Below, in pieces: positions 8,567 to 16,703 of a stretch of DNA of 64,000 nt. Within the stretch, counting starts at the first letter, position 1; every line of letters begins with the position of its first letter. The DNA lies in contig NZ_LIQZ01000010.1 in assembly GCF_001418655.1 (NCBI RefSeq), positions 27,908 to 91,907 of the forward strand, given 5' to 3'. Made by a program: the position numbers and the translations under genes. This DNA is from Streptomyces phaeochromogenes. Lineage in GTDB: Bacteria > Actinomycetota > Actinomycetes > Streptomycetales > Streptomycetaceae. Under the pieces are notes generated by a model. The model did no database searches. It was not told the origin of the DNA and saw only the letters and a program-made list of their open reading frames with translations.

Positions 8567-8596
8567 GTAACACTGAATCGGATGCATGAGGTAGCG

Positions 8597-10009
8597 ATGC
8601 TGAGACGCGAGGACAACGAGCGCGCTACGCGCACCGGCCCGGGCACCCCCCTCGGACAACTCATGCGCGCCTACTGGCAGCCCGTCGCCCTCGTCTCGGA
8701 GATGTCCGACGAACGACCGGTCAAGGCGATCCGGATCATGAGCGAGGACCTGGTCCTCTTCCGGCGGGACGACGACTCCGCACCCGGCCTCCCCGTACCG
8801 GACGCCGACAGGATGGAACGCCCTCAGGGCTCAGCCGAGGCCGGGCCCGGGTCCGGCGCGTGGGGCCTGGTCGGCCGGTACTGCGCGCACCGGGGCGTCG
8901 ACCTCTCCTACGGACGCCGGGAGAACGGCGGACTGCGATGCCTCTACCACGGGTGGCTGTACGGCCCGGACGGCCGCTGCCTGGAGCAGCCCGCGGAACC
9001 CGAGCACAGCAACTTCGCCGCCAAGGTGCGTATCCCGAGCTACCCCTGCGTGGAGCGCAACGGCATCGTCTTCGCCTACCTCGGCACCGGCGACCCGCCG
9101 CCCTTCCCGGCGTACGACTGCTTCCGCGCTCCCGAGGAGTACACCTTCGCCTTCAAGGGCTGGTGGGAGTGCAACTGGCTGCAGGGCGTGGAAGGCGGGA
9201 TCGATCCGAGCCACGTCTCCTTCCTGCACCGCTTCGTCGGCGAGGACCCGCGCGAGGTGTACGGGCAGCAGTTCAGCGAGGAGGTGGAGGGCACCGGGAA
9301 GAAGCTCTCCGAACTGGTCGGCGACAACTTCCGGCCGGACATCGAGGTGGAGAGCGCCGAGCACGGCCTGCGGGTCTTCGCGCTGCGTGAACTCACCGAG
9401 GACGTCAGGCACGTACGGATCACCAACCTGGTGTTCCCCAACGCCTTCGTGGTGCCCTTCGGCAACGGCAAGGTCTTCTGTCAGTGGCACGTCCCGATCG
9501 ACGACGAGAACCACTACTGGTTCATGATCCTCTACGACTTCGAAGAGGTCACCGACAAGGACACGTTGCTGGCGCAGCGCCTCGCGGAGGTCTCGCTCCC
9601 CGACTACAGGCCGCTGCGCAACCGCTCGAACGACTGGGGCTTCGATCCCAAGGAGCAGCGGGAACTCACGTACACCGGCATGGGGTTGGACATCAACGTC
9701 CATGACCAGTGGGCGGTGGAGAGCATGGGGCCCGTGCAGGACCGGACCGTCGAGCGGCTCGGTGTCTCGGACCGTGCCGTGACCGCCAACCGCAGACTCC
9801 TGCTCAAGGCGATCACCTCGTTCGAGAGCGGAAATCCGGTGCCCGGGCTGCCGCTCGACGCGCGGGAGGCCGAGGAGCTGACCGGGCCCCTGGCCATCGA
9901 CACCATCACGCCCACGGACGGCTGGGAAGAGGCCTGGCGGCAACGGGAGTCGGAGCGACGCGCGCGATCGCCGTGGGCCGGGCGGGAGGTGACCGGTGCG
10001 CAGCGCTGA
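8597..10009 (+). CDS. Rieske non-heme iron oxygenase, large subunit
   Basis: A 470-residue oxygenase of the phthalate 4,5-dioxygenase/LigXa type. The Rieske [2Fe-2S] ligands are C96-x-H98 and C115-x2-H118 (CAHRG, CLYHGW). The mononuclear iron site is D203-x2-H206-x4-H211 in IDPSHVSFLH. The MLRREDNERATRTGPGTPLGQLMRAYWQPVA start is typical of this group, and the ATG at 8597 has GAGGTAG just upstream, so it is preferred to the ATG at 8582. Enzymes of this group hydroxylate or demethylate aromatic and N-heterocyclic compounds, taking electrons from a separate reductase that is not in the window. It opens the catabolic island and overlaps the next gene by 14 bases. Confidence 0.9.
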   Translation: MLRREDNERATRTGPGTPLGQLMRAYWQPVALVSEMSDERPVKAIRIMSEDLVLFRRDDDSAPGLPVPDADRMERPQGSAEAGPGSGAWGLVGRYCAHRGVDLSYGRRENGGLRCLYHGWLYGPDGRCLEQPAEPEHSNFAAKVRIPSYPCVERNGIVFAYLGTGDPPPFPAYDCFRAPEEYTFAFKGWWECNWLQGVEGGIDPSHVSFLHRFVGEDPREVYGQQFSEEVEGTGKKLSELVGDNFRPDIEVESAEHGLRVFALRELTEDVRHVRITNLVFPNAFVVPFGNGKVFCQWHVPIDDENHYWFMILYDFEEVTDKDTLLAQRLAEVSLPDYRPLRNRSNDWGFDPKEQRELTYTGMGLDINVHDQWAVESMGPVQDRTVERLGVSDRAVTANRRLLLKAITSFESGNPVPGLPLDAREAEELTGPLAIDTITPTDGWEEAWRQRESERRARSPWAGREVTGAQR

Positions 10010-11579
10010 CGAGCGGCCCCGGGCGCAGGGCGGCGACGGACCCGGCGCCCGCCCGCTGGCCTCCGCCGGAGCCGGCGGGTTCGTCGAGCGGCACGGGCTG
10101 TGGGACGAGCGGCAGCACGTGGCCGCCGGGCAAGTCCGCCGGGTGATCGACGAACTCGGCCTGGACAAGGTGCGGTTCTCCTTCGCCGACCAGCACGGGG
10201 TGCTGCGAGGCAAGACCCTGACCCGGGAGGCGGTGCCCGGCGCACTGCGCTCGGGAGTCACCGCGCCGTCCTCCCTCCTGTTGAAGGACACCTCCGGCCG
10301 GACCGTCTTCCCCGTCTTCTCGGGCGGCGGTGGCTTGGCCGACGGGCGCTTCGCCGGGGCCGGCGACATCGTTCTGGTGCCGGACATGACGACGTTCCGG
10401 GTACTGCCGTGGGCCGAGCGGACCGGCTGGATCCTGTGCGACCTCTACCACCCCGACGGCACCCCCGCGGCGTTCTGCTCGCGCGGTCTGCTGCGCGGCA
10501 GACTGGCCGCGCTGGCGGACGCGGGGTACGACCTCACGGTCGGTGTGGAGCTGGAGTTCCATGTGTACCGTCCCGCCGCGGACGGGTCCGTACCGGTGGC
10601 CCCGGGTCGGCCGGGCGCACCCGGCCCGGCACCGGAGGTGGAGCCGCTGAGCAGCGGCTCGCAACTGCTGCACGAGGAGGGCCTGGACCGGCTCGACGAC
10701 CTGGTGGATCTGCTGTACCGCGGGCTCACCGGGCTCGATCTGCCGTTGCGTTCCGTGGAGTTGGAGTTCGGGCCCAGCCAGCTGGAGCTGACCCTGGACG
10801 CGCGGGACGCGGCGCAGGCCGCGGACGACGCGCTGCTGGCTCGTTCGGCGGTGCGGCAGATCTGCCGCAGGAACGGTTACCACGCGACGTTCATGTCGCG
10901 TCCCGCCACGGTGGAGACCGCGTCGAGCGGATGGCACCTGCACCAGTCGCTGCGCTCCCGGGCGAACGGAGAGGCCGCCTTCGACCCGACGCCCGATCCG
11001 GCGCCCGGCTCGGTGCCAACCGGCTCGGCGCCCGGCTCGGTGTCCGACTCCGCGCCGGGGGAGCCGCTGTCCCCGGTGGGCCGGCACTACCTCGCCGGGC
11101 TGCTGGAACACGCGCCCGCCGCCACCGTCTTCACCACGCCGACCGTCAACGGCTACAAGCGGTACCTGCCGATGTCCCTGGCTCCCGACCGGGTGGTGTG
11201 GGGCATCGACAACAAGGGCGCCATGGTGCGCGTCGTCGGCGCCCAGGGTGAAGGCGGCGCCCGACTGGAGAACAGATCCGGCGAACCGGCGGCGAACCCG
11301 TACCTCTACATCGCCTCGCAGGTGGTCAGCGGGATGGACGGGATGGCCCGGCGGCTCGACCCCGGCCCGCCGACCACCGACCCGTACGACGCCGGAGCCC
11401 GCGGTCTGCCCGGCTCGCTCGACCAGGCGCTGAACGCGCTCGACGCGGACCCGGTCTTCGCCAAGGCGCTCGGCCAGGACGTCGTCTCCTGGTTCACCAC
11501 GATCAAACGCGCGGAGTTCGCGCGCTATCTGGCGCACGTCTCGGACTGGGAGCAACGCGAGTACTTCGACCTCGTCTGA
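9996..11579 (+). CDS. Glutamine synthetase-family ligase (likely gamma-glutamyl-amine synthetase type)
   Basis: A 527-residue member of the glutamine synthetase family. VRFSFADQHGVLRGKTL is the beta-grasp start, VGVELEFHVY holds metal-binding glutamates, VELEFGPSQLELTL and GWHLHQSL are the catalytic core, and NKGAMVRVV plus LENRSGEPAANPYLYIASQ end the active site. Divergent copies near amine-catabolic genes usually join glutamate to an amine (PuuA, IpuC, anilide ligases) rather than to ammonia. That reading is favoured here by the aldehyde dehydrogenase, flavin oxidase and gamma-glutamyltransferase in the same island. Residues about 330-350 are a Pro/Gly/Ser insert with a 27-base DNA repeat (11001-11015 and 11028-11042). 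The GTG start has GGGAGGT before it and overlaps the Rieske gene. Confidence 0.85.
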   Translation: MRSADERPRAQGGDGPGARPLASAGAGGFVERHGLWDERQHVAAGQVRRVIDELGLDKVRFSFADQHGVLRGKTLTREAVPGALRSGVTAPSSLLLKDTSGRTVFPVFSGGGGLADGRFAGAGDIVLVPDMTTFRVLPWAERTGWILCDLYHPDGTPAAFCSRGLLRGRLAALADAGYDLTVGVELEFHVYRPAADGSVPVAPGRPGAPGPAPEVEPLSSGSQLLHEEGLDRLDDLVDLLYRGLTGLDLPLRSVELEFGPSQLELTLDARDAAQAADDALLARSAVRQICRRNGYHATFMSRPATVETASSGWHLHQSLRSRANGEAAFDPTPDPAPGSVPTGSAPGSVSDSAPGEPLSPVGRHYLAGLLEHAPAATVFTTPTVNGYKRYLPMSLAPDRVVWGIDNKGAMVRVVGAQGEGGARLENRSGEPAANPYLYIASQVVSGMDGMARRLDPGPPTTDPYDAGARGLPGSLDQALNALDADPVFAKALGQDVVSWFTTIKRAEFARYLAHVSDWEQREYFDLV

Positions 11580-11625
11580 CCGCACCCCGGCCCCCACGGC
11601 CGGCCCACACCTCACGGAAGACGCC

Positions 11626-13077
11626 ATGACCACGTTCAAGGCCCAACCCGCGCCGCTGGAACCCTTCCTCGTCGACGGCCGGTGGATCGCCCCCGGCGAC
11701 CGCCGGACGTTCCCCGTCGTCGATCCCGCCTCGGAAACCGTCCTGAGCCGCGTCGCACAGGCCACGCCCCAGGATGTCGACGACGCCGTGGCCGCCGCCG
11801 CCCGGGCGCACGAGGACGGCCGTTGGCACGGTCTGCCGGTCGCTGAGCGGAGCCGGGTGCTGCACCGGATCGCCGAACTGATCGAGGAGCACGCCGAGGA
11901 ACTGGCGGTGCTGGAGACCCGCGACAACGGCAAACCCGTCGAACGCTCGCGCGCCGACACCGCGATGAGCGCCAGGACGTTCCGTCACTTCGCGGGCGCC
12001 CCCGCCCGGCTGACCGGCACGGTCGTGCCCCTGGACCCGGGACACCACGTCTACACGGTGCCCGAGCCCGTCGGGGTGGCCGCGCTGATCCTGCCGTGGA
12101 ACTTCCCCATCATGACCGGCTGCTTCAAGCTGGCCCCCGCTCTCGCCGCGGGCTGCACCGTCGTGGTCAAGCCCGCCGAACAGACCCCGCTGACCATGCT
12201 CCGCGTCGCCGCCCTGTGCGAAGAGGCGGGCCTGCCGGCAGGAGTGCTCAACGTACTCACCGGCGACGGCGAGGTGGGCGCCGCGCTCACCGCGCACCCG
12301 GGGGTGGCCAAGGTGTCCTTCACCGGCTCCACCGAGGTCGGCCGGCTGGTGATGGGCTCCGCCGCTCCCACGGTCAAGCGCCTCACCCTGGAACTCGGAG
12401 GCAAGAGCCCCAACATCGTCTTCGCCGACGCCGACCTGGACGCCGCCGTCGTCACCGCCATGCGGGCCGCCTTCGGCCACTCCGGGCAGATGTGCACGGC
12501 CGGCAGCAGGCTGCTGGTCCAGCGCTCCGTCCTGGCGGAGATGGAGGAGCGCCTGGCCGACGCGGTGCGCAAGGTCCCCGTCGGCAACGGCATGGACGGC
12601 GGGATCACCGTCGGTCCGCTGGTCTCGGAGGAACAGCGCACCCAGGTCCTGTCGTACGTCGAGGCCGGTGTCGCCGAGGGCGCGAAACTGGTGACCGGCG
12701 GCCAAGTACCGGACCGGCCGGGCTACTTCGTCGAACCCGCGCTGTTCACGGACGTCACCAACAGCATGCGGATCGCCCGCGAGGAGATCTTCGGCCCCGT
12801 GCTGGGAGTGATCCCCTTCGAGGACGACGACGAAGCCGTCGCCATCGGCAACGACACCTCCTACGGGCTCGCCGCCGGAGTCTGGACCAGGGACCTCTCC
12901 CGCGCCCACCGCATGGCCGCGCGGCTGCGCGCCGGAACGGTGTGGATCAACACCTACAACATCTTCGACCCGGCGCTGCCCTTCGGCGGATTCGGCGACT
13001 CGGGCCTGGGCCGGGACCTGGGCGACGACGCCCTGTACTCCTACTGCGAGCGAAAGGCGGTGGTCGTCGCCCTATGA
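11626..13077 (+). CDS. NAD(P)-dependent aldehyde dehydrogenase
   Basis: A 483-residue aldehyde dehydrogenase oxidising an aldehyde to the acid in the cytosol. The full set of family marks is present: the PWNFP segment, KPAEQTPLT, the FTGSTEVG cofactor turn, the general base E256 in LELGGKSPN and the nucleophile C290 in GHSGQMCTAGSR, and the EEIFGPV and N-terminal FLVDGRWI strands. It is most like betaine/gamma-aminobutyraldehyde-type enzymes. In a glutamylated-amine route it would act after the amine oxidase, as PuuC does; its position beside the ligase and flavin oxidase genes supports that. Its TGA overlaps the ATG of the next gene. Confidence 0.9.
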   Translation: MTTFKAQPAPLEPFLVDGRWIAPGDRRTFPVVDPASETVLSRVAQATPQDVDDAVAAAARAHEDGRWHGLPVAERSRVLHRIAELIEEHAEELAVLETRDNGKPVERSRADTAMSARTFRHFAGAPARLTGTVVPLDPGHHVYTVPEPVGVAALILPWNFPIMTGCFKLAPALAAGCTVVVKPAEQTPLTMLRVAALCEEAGLPAGVLNVLTGDGEVGAALTAHPGVAKVSFTGSTEVGRLVMGSAAPTVKRLTLELGGKSPNIVFADADLDAAVVTAMRAAFGHSGQMCTAGSRLLVQRSVLAEMEERLADAVRKVPVGNGMDGGITVGPLVSEEQRTQVLSYVEAGVAEGAKLVTGGQVPDRPGYFVEPALFTDVTNSMRIAREEIFGPVLGVIPFEDDDEAVAIGNDTSYGLAAGVWTRDLSRAHRMAARLRAGTVWINTYNIFDPALPFGGFGDSGLGRDLGDDALYSYCERKAVVVAL

Positions 13078-15734
13078 GTACAGACACCGCGGTTCCCAAC
13101 CCGCCGCCGATGCCTCCGAGTCCGACACTCGACGTCGCGGCACTCCGTGCCGCCACGCCCGGCATGCGCCACGCCCACCACATGAACGCCGCCGGGGCGG
13201 CACTGCCCAGCGCGGCGACGCTGGCCGCCGTCACCGACCACCTGCACCTGGAGTCGCTGCTCGGAGGCTACGAGGCGGCCGAGGCACTGGCCGACCGCAC
13301 GGAGCGGGTGTATCACTCGGCGGCCCGGCTGATCGGTGCCGAGCCGCAGGACATCGCCCTGGTGGACAGCGCCTCCACCGCCTGGCAGCGGGCGCTGGGA
13401 GCCCTGCGGCTCAAGGCGGGCGACCGGGTCCTGGCATCCTCATCGACCTACGTCAGCTCCGCCCTGCACCTGCTGGAGATGCGGGACTCGCACGGCATCG
13501 TGCTGGAGGTACTGCCGGCCGACGCGAGCGGGCAGATCGACCTCGGCGCACTGGAGACGGCCCTGCGCGAGCCGGCGGCGCTCGTGACCATCGCCCATGT
13601 CCCCACGTCCTCCGGGCTGGTGGAGCCGGTGGCCGCAGTGGGCGCGCTGGCCGCCCGCGCGGGGGTGCCGCTGCTGCTGGACGCGACGCAGTCGCTCGGC
13701 CAACTCCCGGTCGACGTCCAGGAGATGCGCTGCGGCATCGTCGTCGCCACCGGCCGCAAGTTCCTGCGCGGGCCGCGCGGCACGGGGCTGCTGTACGTAG
13801 ACCCGGACCTGCGGGCGAGAACCAGGCCCGCCGCCCCGGACGTACGCGGAGCCCAGTGGTCGTCGGCCTACCAGTACGAGGTGGTGCCGGGGGCGCGACG
13901 CTACGAGACATGGGAGTCCTCCCACGCCCTGCGGCTTGGCCTGGGCACGGCCCTGGACGAGGCGCTCGACCTCGGTGTCGCGCTGATCCGCGACCATGTG
14001 ACGGAGTCGGCCGAGCGGCTGCGGGCCGGGCTGTCGGGCGTACCGGGGATCCGGCTGACCGATCCGACGGCGGCGGCCTCGGGCATCGTGACGTTCCTGC
14101 GCGAGGACGAGGACCCTCGCCAGACCGTACGGGACCTGCGCGCGACCGGATTCAGACTGACGACCGTGCCCGCCTCGCACGGCCAGTGGGACCTGGGCCG
14201 GCGCGGTCTGGAACGGGTCGCCCGGGCCTCGCTGCACGTCTACAACAGCGCGGACGACGTGGACGCGCTCGTCGCCGCACTGACGGCACGCGAACGGCGC
14301 CGCCGCGGAGCGGGGGAGGCTACCTCCGAGACCGTGTCGCGTACGGCATCCGGGTTGCCGTCAGGAGTGACTCCGGGATCCCCGACGCCGACGTTCGCCA
14401 GTCCCGATCCCGGGTCCCCGACGCCAAGGTCGGCCGGTCCCGAGCCCGGATCCGCGACACCTACGTCCGCCGATCCCGTGCCCGGATCGGCGACGCCCAC
14501 GTCCACCGGCCCCGAGCCCGCATTCGCGACGGGTACAGCCACTGTTCCCGAGCCCGCTTCCCCCGGCCCGCGGACCGCCGCCTCCTCCCGGCCGACCGGA
14601 TCCGCCGGCGACCGGGCCGACGTGATCGTCGTCGGAGCCGGTATCCACGGCTCGTCCGCTGCCTGGCAGTTGGCGGCCCGCGGGGCGAGCGTGATCCACC
14701 TCGACCGGTTCCCCGCGGGCCACACCGAGGGCTCCTCGCACGGCAGAACGCGGATGATCCGGCGGGCCTATCCCGCCGAGATCTGGGACGGACTCGTCGA
14801 CACCGCCTACAACGCCTGGCAGGAACTCGAACTCGCCTCCGGGCAGCGGCTGGTGACGACCACCGGAGGCCTGTACGCCAGGGCGGCCGGAGCCCCCGGC
14901 ACACTGCGCGGCCCCGGCTGCGAGAACGTGGACCACGCCCGTGCCGCGGAACTCTTCCCCGGGCTGCGCCTGTGCGAGGGCTTCTCCGCGGTCCACGATC
15001 CGGCCGCCGGTGTCATCGACGCCCAGGCCTCGCTCACCGCGCTCGCGGCGCTCGGTCGCGCACGCGGCGTGGACCGGCGGGACGGCTGTGCCGTGCTCCG
15101 CCGGCGCCGCGACGGCGACGGCGTACGCGTCGACACGGACCAAGGCGTCCTGCACGCCGACCGGTTGGTCGTGTGCGCGGGCCCCTGGACCGGCGAACTG
15201 CTGCCCGCCTTCGCACAGCCGCTGAGCGTGGTGCGGATCGTGAACCTGCACCTCGGCTCCTCGCGACGGCATCTGCTGGAGCCCCCGCTGCTGGGCGCGT
15301 TCTCCGTCGACGTACCGGACGTCGGCCTGCTGTACGGCATCCCGGCCTTCGGCGGAGCAGGCGTCAAGATCGGCCTGGACCACGGGCCGCCGGAGGACCC
15401 GTCGGTGCCGGCCGGGCCGGTCACCGAGGCCGAGCGGGACCGGCTCCTGGGCCTGGCCTCGCGGTTCCTTCCGGCGGCCGACGGGCCGGTGGAGGAGACG
15501 ATCACCTGCCGCTACACGATGGCGCCGAAGAACCGGTTCGCCGTCGGCCGACTCCCGGGTGAGGAGCGGGTGTTGATGGCGGCGGCCTGTTCCGGCCACG
15601 GCTTCAAGTTCGGGCCCGCACTGGGCATCGCGCTCGCAGATCTGGCGGAGGGCAAGGAACGACCGGACCTGGACTTCCTGTCCCCGGCCGCGATGGGCAT
15701 CACCGACCGGCCCGGACCGGGAGCCGGAGCATGA
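13074..15734 (+). CDS. Fusion: class V aminotransferase + sarcosine-oxidase-type flavoenzyme
   Basis: One open frame of 886 residues holds two enzymes. Residues about 10-410 are a PLP fold type I, class V aminotransferase (isopenicillin epimerase/cysteine desulfurase group): HMNAAGAALPS start, the LLDATQSLGQLPVDV aspartate and the Schiff-base lysine K229 in TGRKFLRGPRGTG. Residues about 435-510 are a Pro/Ser/Thr linker of five 12-residue repeats. Residues about 513-880 are an FAD amine oxidase like monomeric sarcosine/N-methyltryptophan oxidase: VVGAGIHGSSAAW near 520, SSHGRTRMIRRAYP, C812 in TCRYTMAPKNRF (the family's covalent FAD cysteine) and SGHGFKFGPALG. No stop or frame break interrupts the join. 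ATG overlaps the aldehyde dehydrogenase stop (ATGA). The flavin half would oxidise a C-N bond releasing aldehyde and H2O2. Confidence 0.88.
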   Translation: MSTDTAVPNPPPMPPSPTLDVAALRAATPGMRHAHHMNAAGAALPSAATLAAVTDHLHLESLLGGYEAAEALADRTERVYHSAARLIGAEPQDIALVDSASTAWQRALGALRLKAGDRVLASSSTYVSSALHLLEMRDSHGIVLEVLPADASGQIDLGALETALREPAALVTIAHVPTSSGLVEPVAAVGALAARAGVPLLLDATQSLGQLPVDVQEMRCGIVVATGRKFLRGPRGTGLLYVDPDLRARTRPAAPDVRGAQWSSAYQYEVVPGARRYETWESSHALRLGLGTALDEALDLGVALIRDHVTESAERLRAGLSGVPGIRLTDPTAAASGIVTFLREDEDPRQTVRDLRATGFRLTTVPASHGQWDLGRRGLERVARASLHVYNSADDVDALVAALTARERRRRGAGEATSETVSRTASGLPSGVTPGSPTPTFASPDPGSPTPRSAGPEPGSATPTSADPVPGSATPTSTGPEPAFATGTATVPEPASPGPRTAASSRPTGSAGDRADVIVVGAGIHGSSAAWQLAARGASVIHLDRFPAGHTEGSSHGRTRMIRRAYPAEIWDGLVDTAYNAWQELELASGQRLVTTTGGLYARAAGAPGTLRGPGCENVDHARAAELFPGLRLCEGFSAVHDPAAGVIDAQASLTALAALGRARGVDRRDGCAVLRRRRDGDGVRVDTDQGVLHADRLVVCAGPWTGELLPAFAQPLSVVRIVNLHLGSSRRHLLEPPLLGAFSVDVPDVGLLYGIPAFGGAGVKIGLDHGPPEDPSVPAGPVTEAERDRLLGLASRFLPAADGPVEETITCRYTMAPKNRFAVGRLPGEERVLMAAACSGHGFKFGPALGIALADLAEGKERPDLDFLSPAAMGITDRPGPGAGA
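14376..14555 (+). repeat. Five in-frame 36-bp tandem repeats in fusion linker
   Basis: Five consecutive 36-bp units beginning at 14376, 14412, 14448, 14484 and 14520 encode 12-residue units of the form GSxTPxxxxPxP (for example GSATPTSTGPEP). The first four are close copies and the fifth has drifted. They make up the flexible linker between the aminotransferase and flavoenzyme domains. Such an array is prone to copy-number change. Confidence 0.85.
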
Positions 15735-15778
15735 CCCCCGGCACCCGCGCCCGCATTCCCGCCCGCACCGACAGCCGG

Positions 15779-16546
15779 TCAGCCGCGGAAGACGGTGGCC
15801 GACCGCTGTTCGTACCAGCGGGCCAACTGCTCGCCCGCGCTGATCACATGGGCCTTCATCTCACTGCGTGCCCGCTCCGCGTCCTCCGCGGCGAGAGCCT
15901 CGACGATCCGCTCGTGTTCGCGGATGTTGTCCTCGCGATGGCGGGGGTTGTCCTGCAGGACGAGGGCGGAGACGTTGCGCGGGAACGCCTCGTTGACGTC
16001 CTTGATGGCGCGGGCGAGCCGCCTGTTGCCGGCGACGGTGTGGATCAGGGTGTGGAAGCAGTCGTTGGCGGTGGTGGAGGGCGAGGCGCTCGGGGAGGTG
16101 GCGGGCGAGGAACCCTCGCCGGGCGCCGGACCGCCGCTGGCGTCGCGTACCCCTCGGCTGACCGCGCGTACCGTCTCGTTGGCCTCGCGCAGTTCCCGCA
16201 GTACGTCGGGGGTGACCGCGTGGACCGCCCGGACGCAGGCGAGCCCTTCGAGCTCGGCGCGGATCTCGTAGGCCTCGCGGACCTCCCAGGGAGCGGGGAC
16301 GCGGACCACGGCGCCGCGGTTGGGCAGCACCTCGATGAGGCCGCCCGCCTGGAGCTGCCGCAGCGCCTCCCGGACGGGGGTGCGGCTCACGCCGAGCATC
16401 TCCGCGAGCTCGACCTGGCGCAGTTGCGCCCCGATCGGGATCTCGCCGGAGAGGATCCGCGCGCGGATCGCGGCCGCCGTGTCGTCGACGAGCGCCTTGC
16501 CCTTTCCTGCGGGCGAATCCGCGTCGGGAAGCGGGGCGGTGTCCAT
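15779..16546 (-). CDS. GntR-family transcriptional regulator, FCD (FadR) subfamily
   Basis: A 255-residue regulator. Residues about 15-80 are the GntR winged helix (AAAIRARILSGEIPIGAQLRQVELAEMLGVSRTPVREALRQLQAGGLIEVLPNRGAVV). Residues about 90-245 are the all-helical FCD ligand domain, with the DCFHTLIHTVAGNRRL and EHERIVEALAAED helices that supply metal/ligand histidines. Inside the FCD domain lies an unusual insert of about 30 residues rich in Pro, Ser and Gly (DASGGPAPGEGSSPATSPSASPSTTAN). The ATG at 16546 follows a GGAG site. It is divergent from the copper amine oxidase and converges on the flavoenzyme fusion. It is the obvious candidate to bind the TTGGATCCA-type sites in three promoters of this island, probably as a repressor released by the substrate. 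Confidence 0.88.
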   Translation of the reverse strand: MDTAPLPDADSPAGKGKALVDDTAAAIRARILSGEIPIGAQLRQVELAEMLGVSRTPVREALRQLQAGGLIEVLPNRGAVVRVPAPWEVREAYEIRAELEGLACVRAVHAVTPDVLRELREANETVRAVSRGVRDASGGPAPGEGSSPATSPSASPSTTANDCFHTLIHTVAGNRRLARAIKDVNEAFPRNVSALVLQDNPRHREDNIREHERIVEALAAEDAERARSEMKAHVISAGEQLARWYEQRSATVFRG

Positions 16547-16636
16547 GAGGTCTCCGTCTGGTCGGCAAAGGCGAAGGCAAAGGAAAAAGCAGAGGCGAGG
16601 GCCGGGACGGACGTCCTGACAGACCCCAACAGCTTT

Positions 16637-16667
16637 ATGTATCCATTCTAACGGTCGCAGGATCCAA
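16637..16667. promoter_or_regulatory. Predicted operator pair in GntR/amine oxidase divergent region
   Basis: Two sites resembling TTGGATCCAA lie between the divergent genes: ATGTATCCAT (16637-16646, 7 of 10) and CAGGATCCAA (16658-16667, 8 of 10). Their centres are 21 bases apart, the same spacing as in the Rieske and solute-binding protein promoters. They lie 37-67 bases upstream of the amine oxidase start and about 90 bases upstream of the GntR start. This would give autoregulation and control of the oxidase. Confidence 0.5.
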
Positions 16668-16703
16668 GGCTCGCGGCCCGTGCACATGAGCGGAGCGCAC
16701 ATC

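Noticed and set aside
12096..13073. Upstream extension of the fusion protein frame to 1,212 codons
   Set aside because: This part overlaps the aldehyde dehydrogenase coding region in another frame and is an Arg/Gly-rich shadow. ATG 13074 with the ATGA overlap explains the start.
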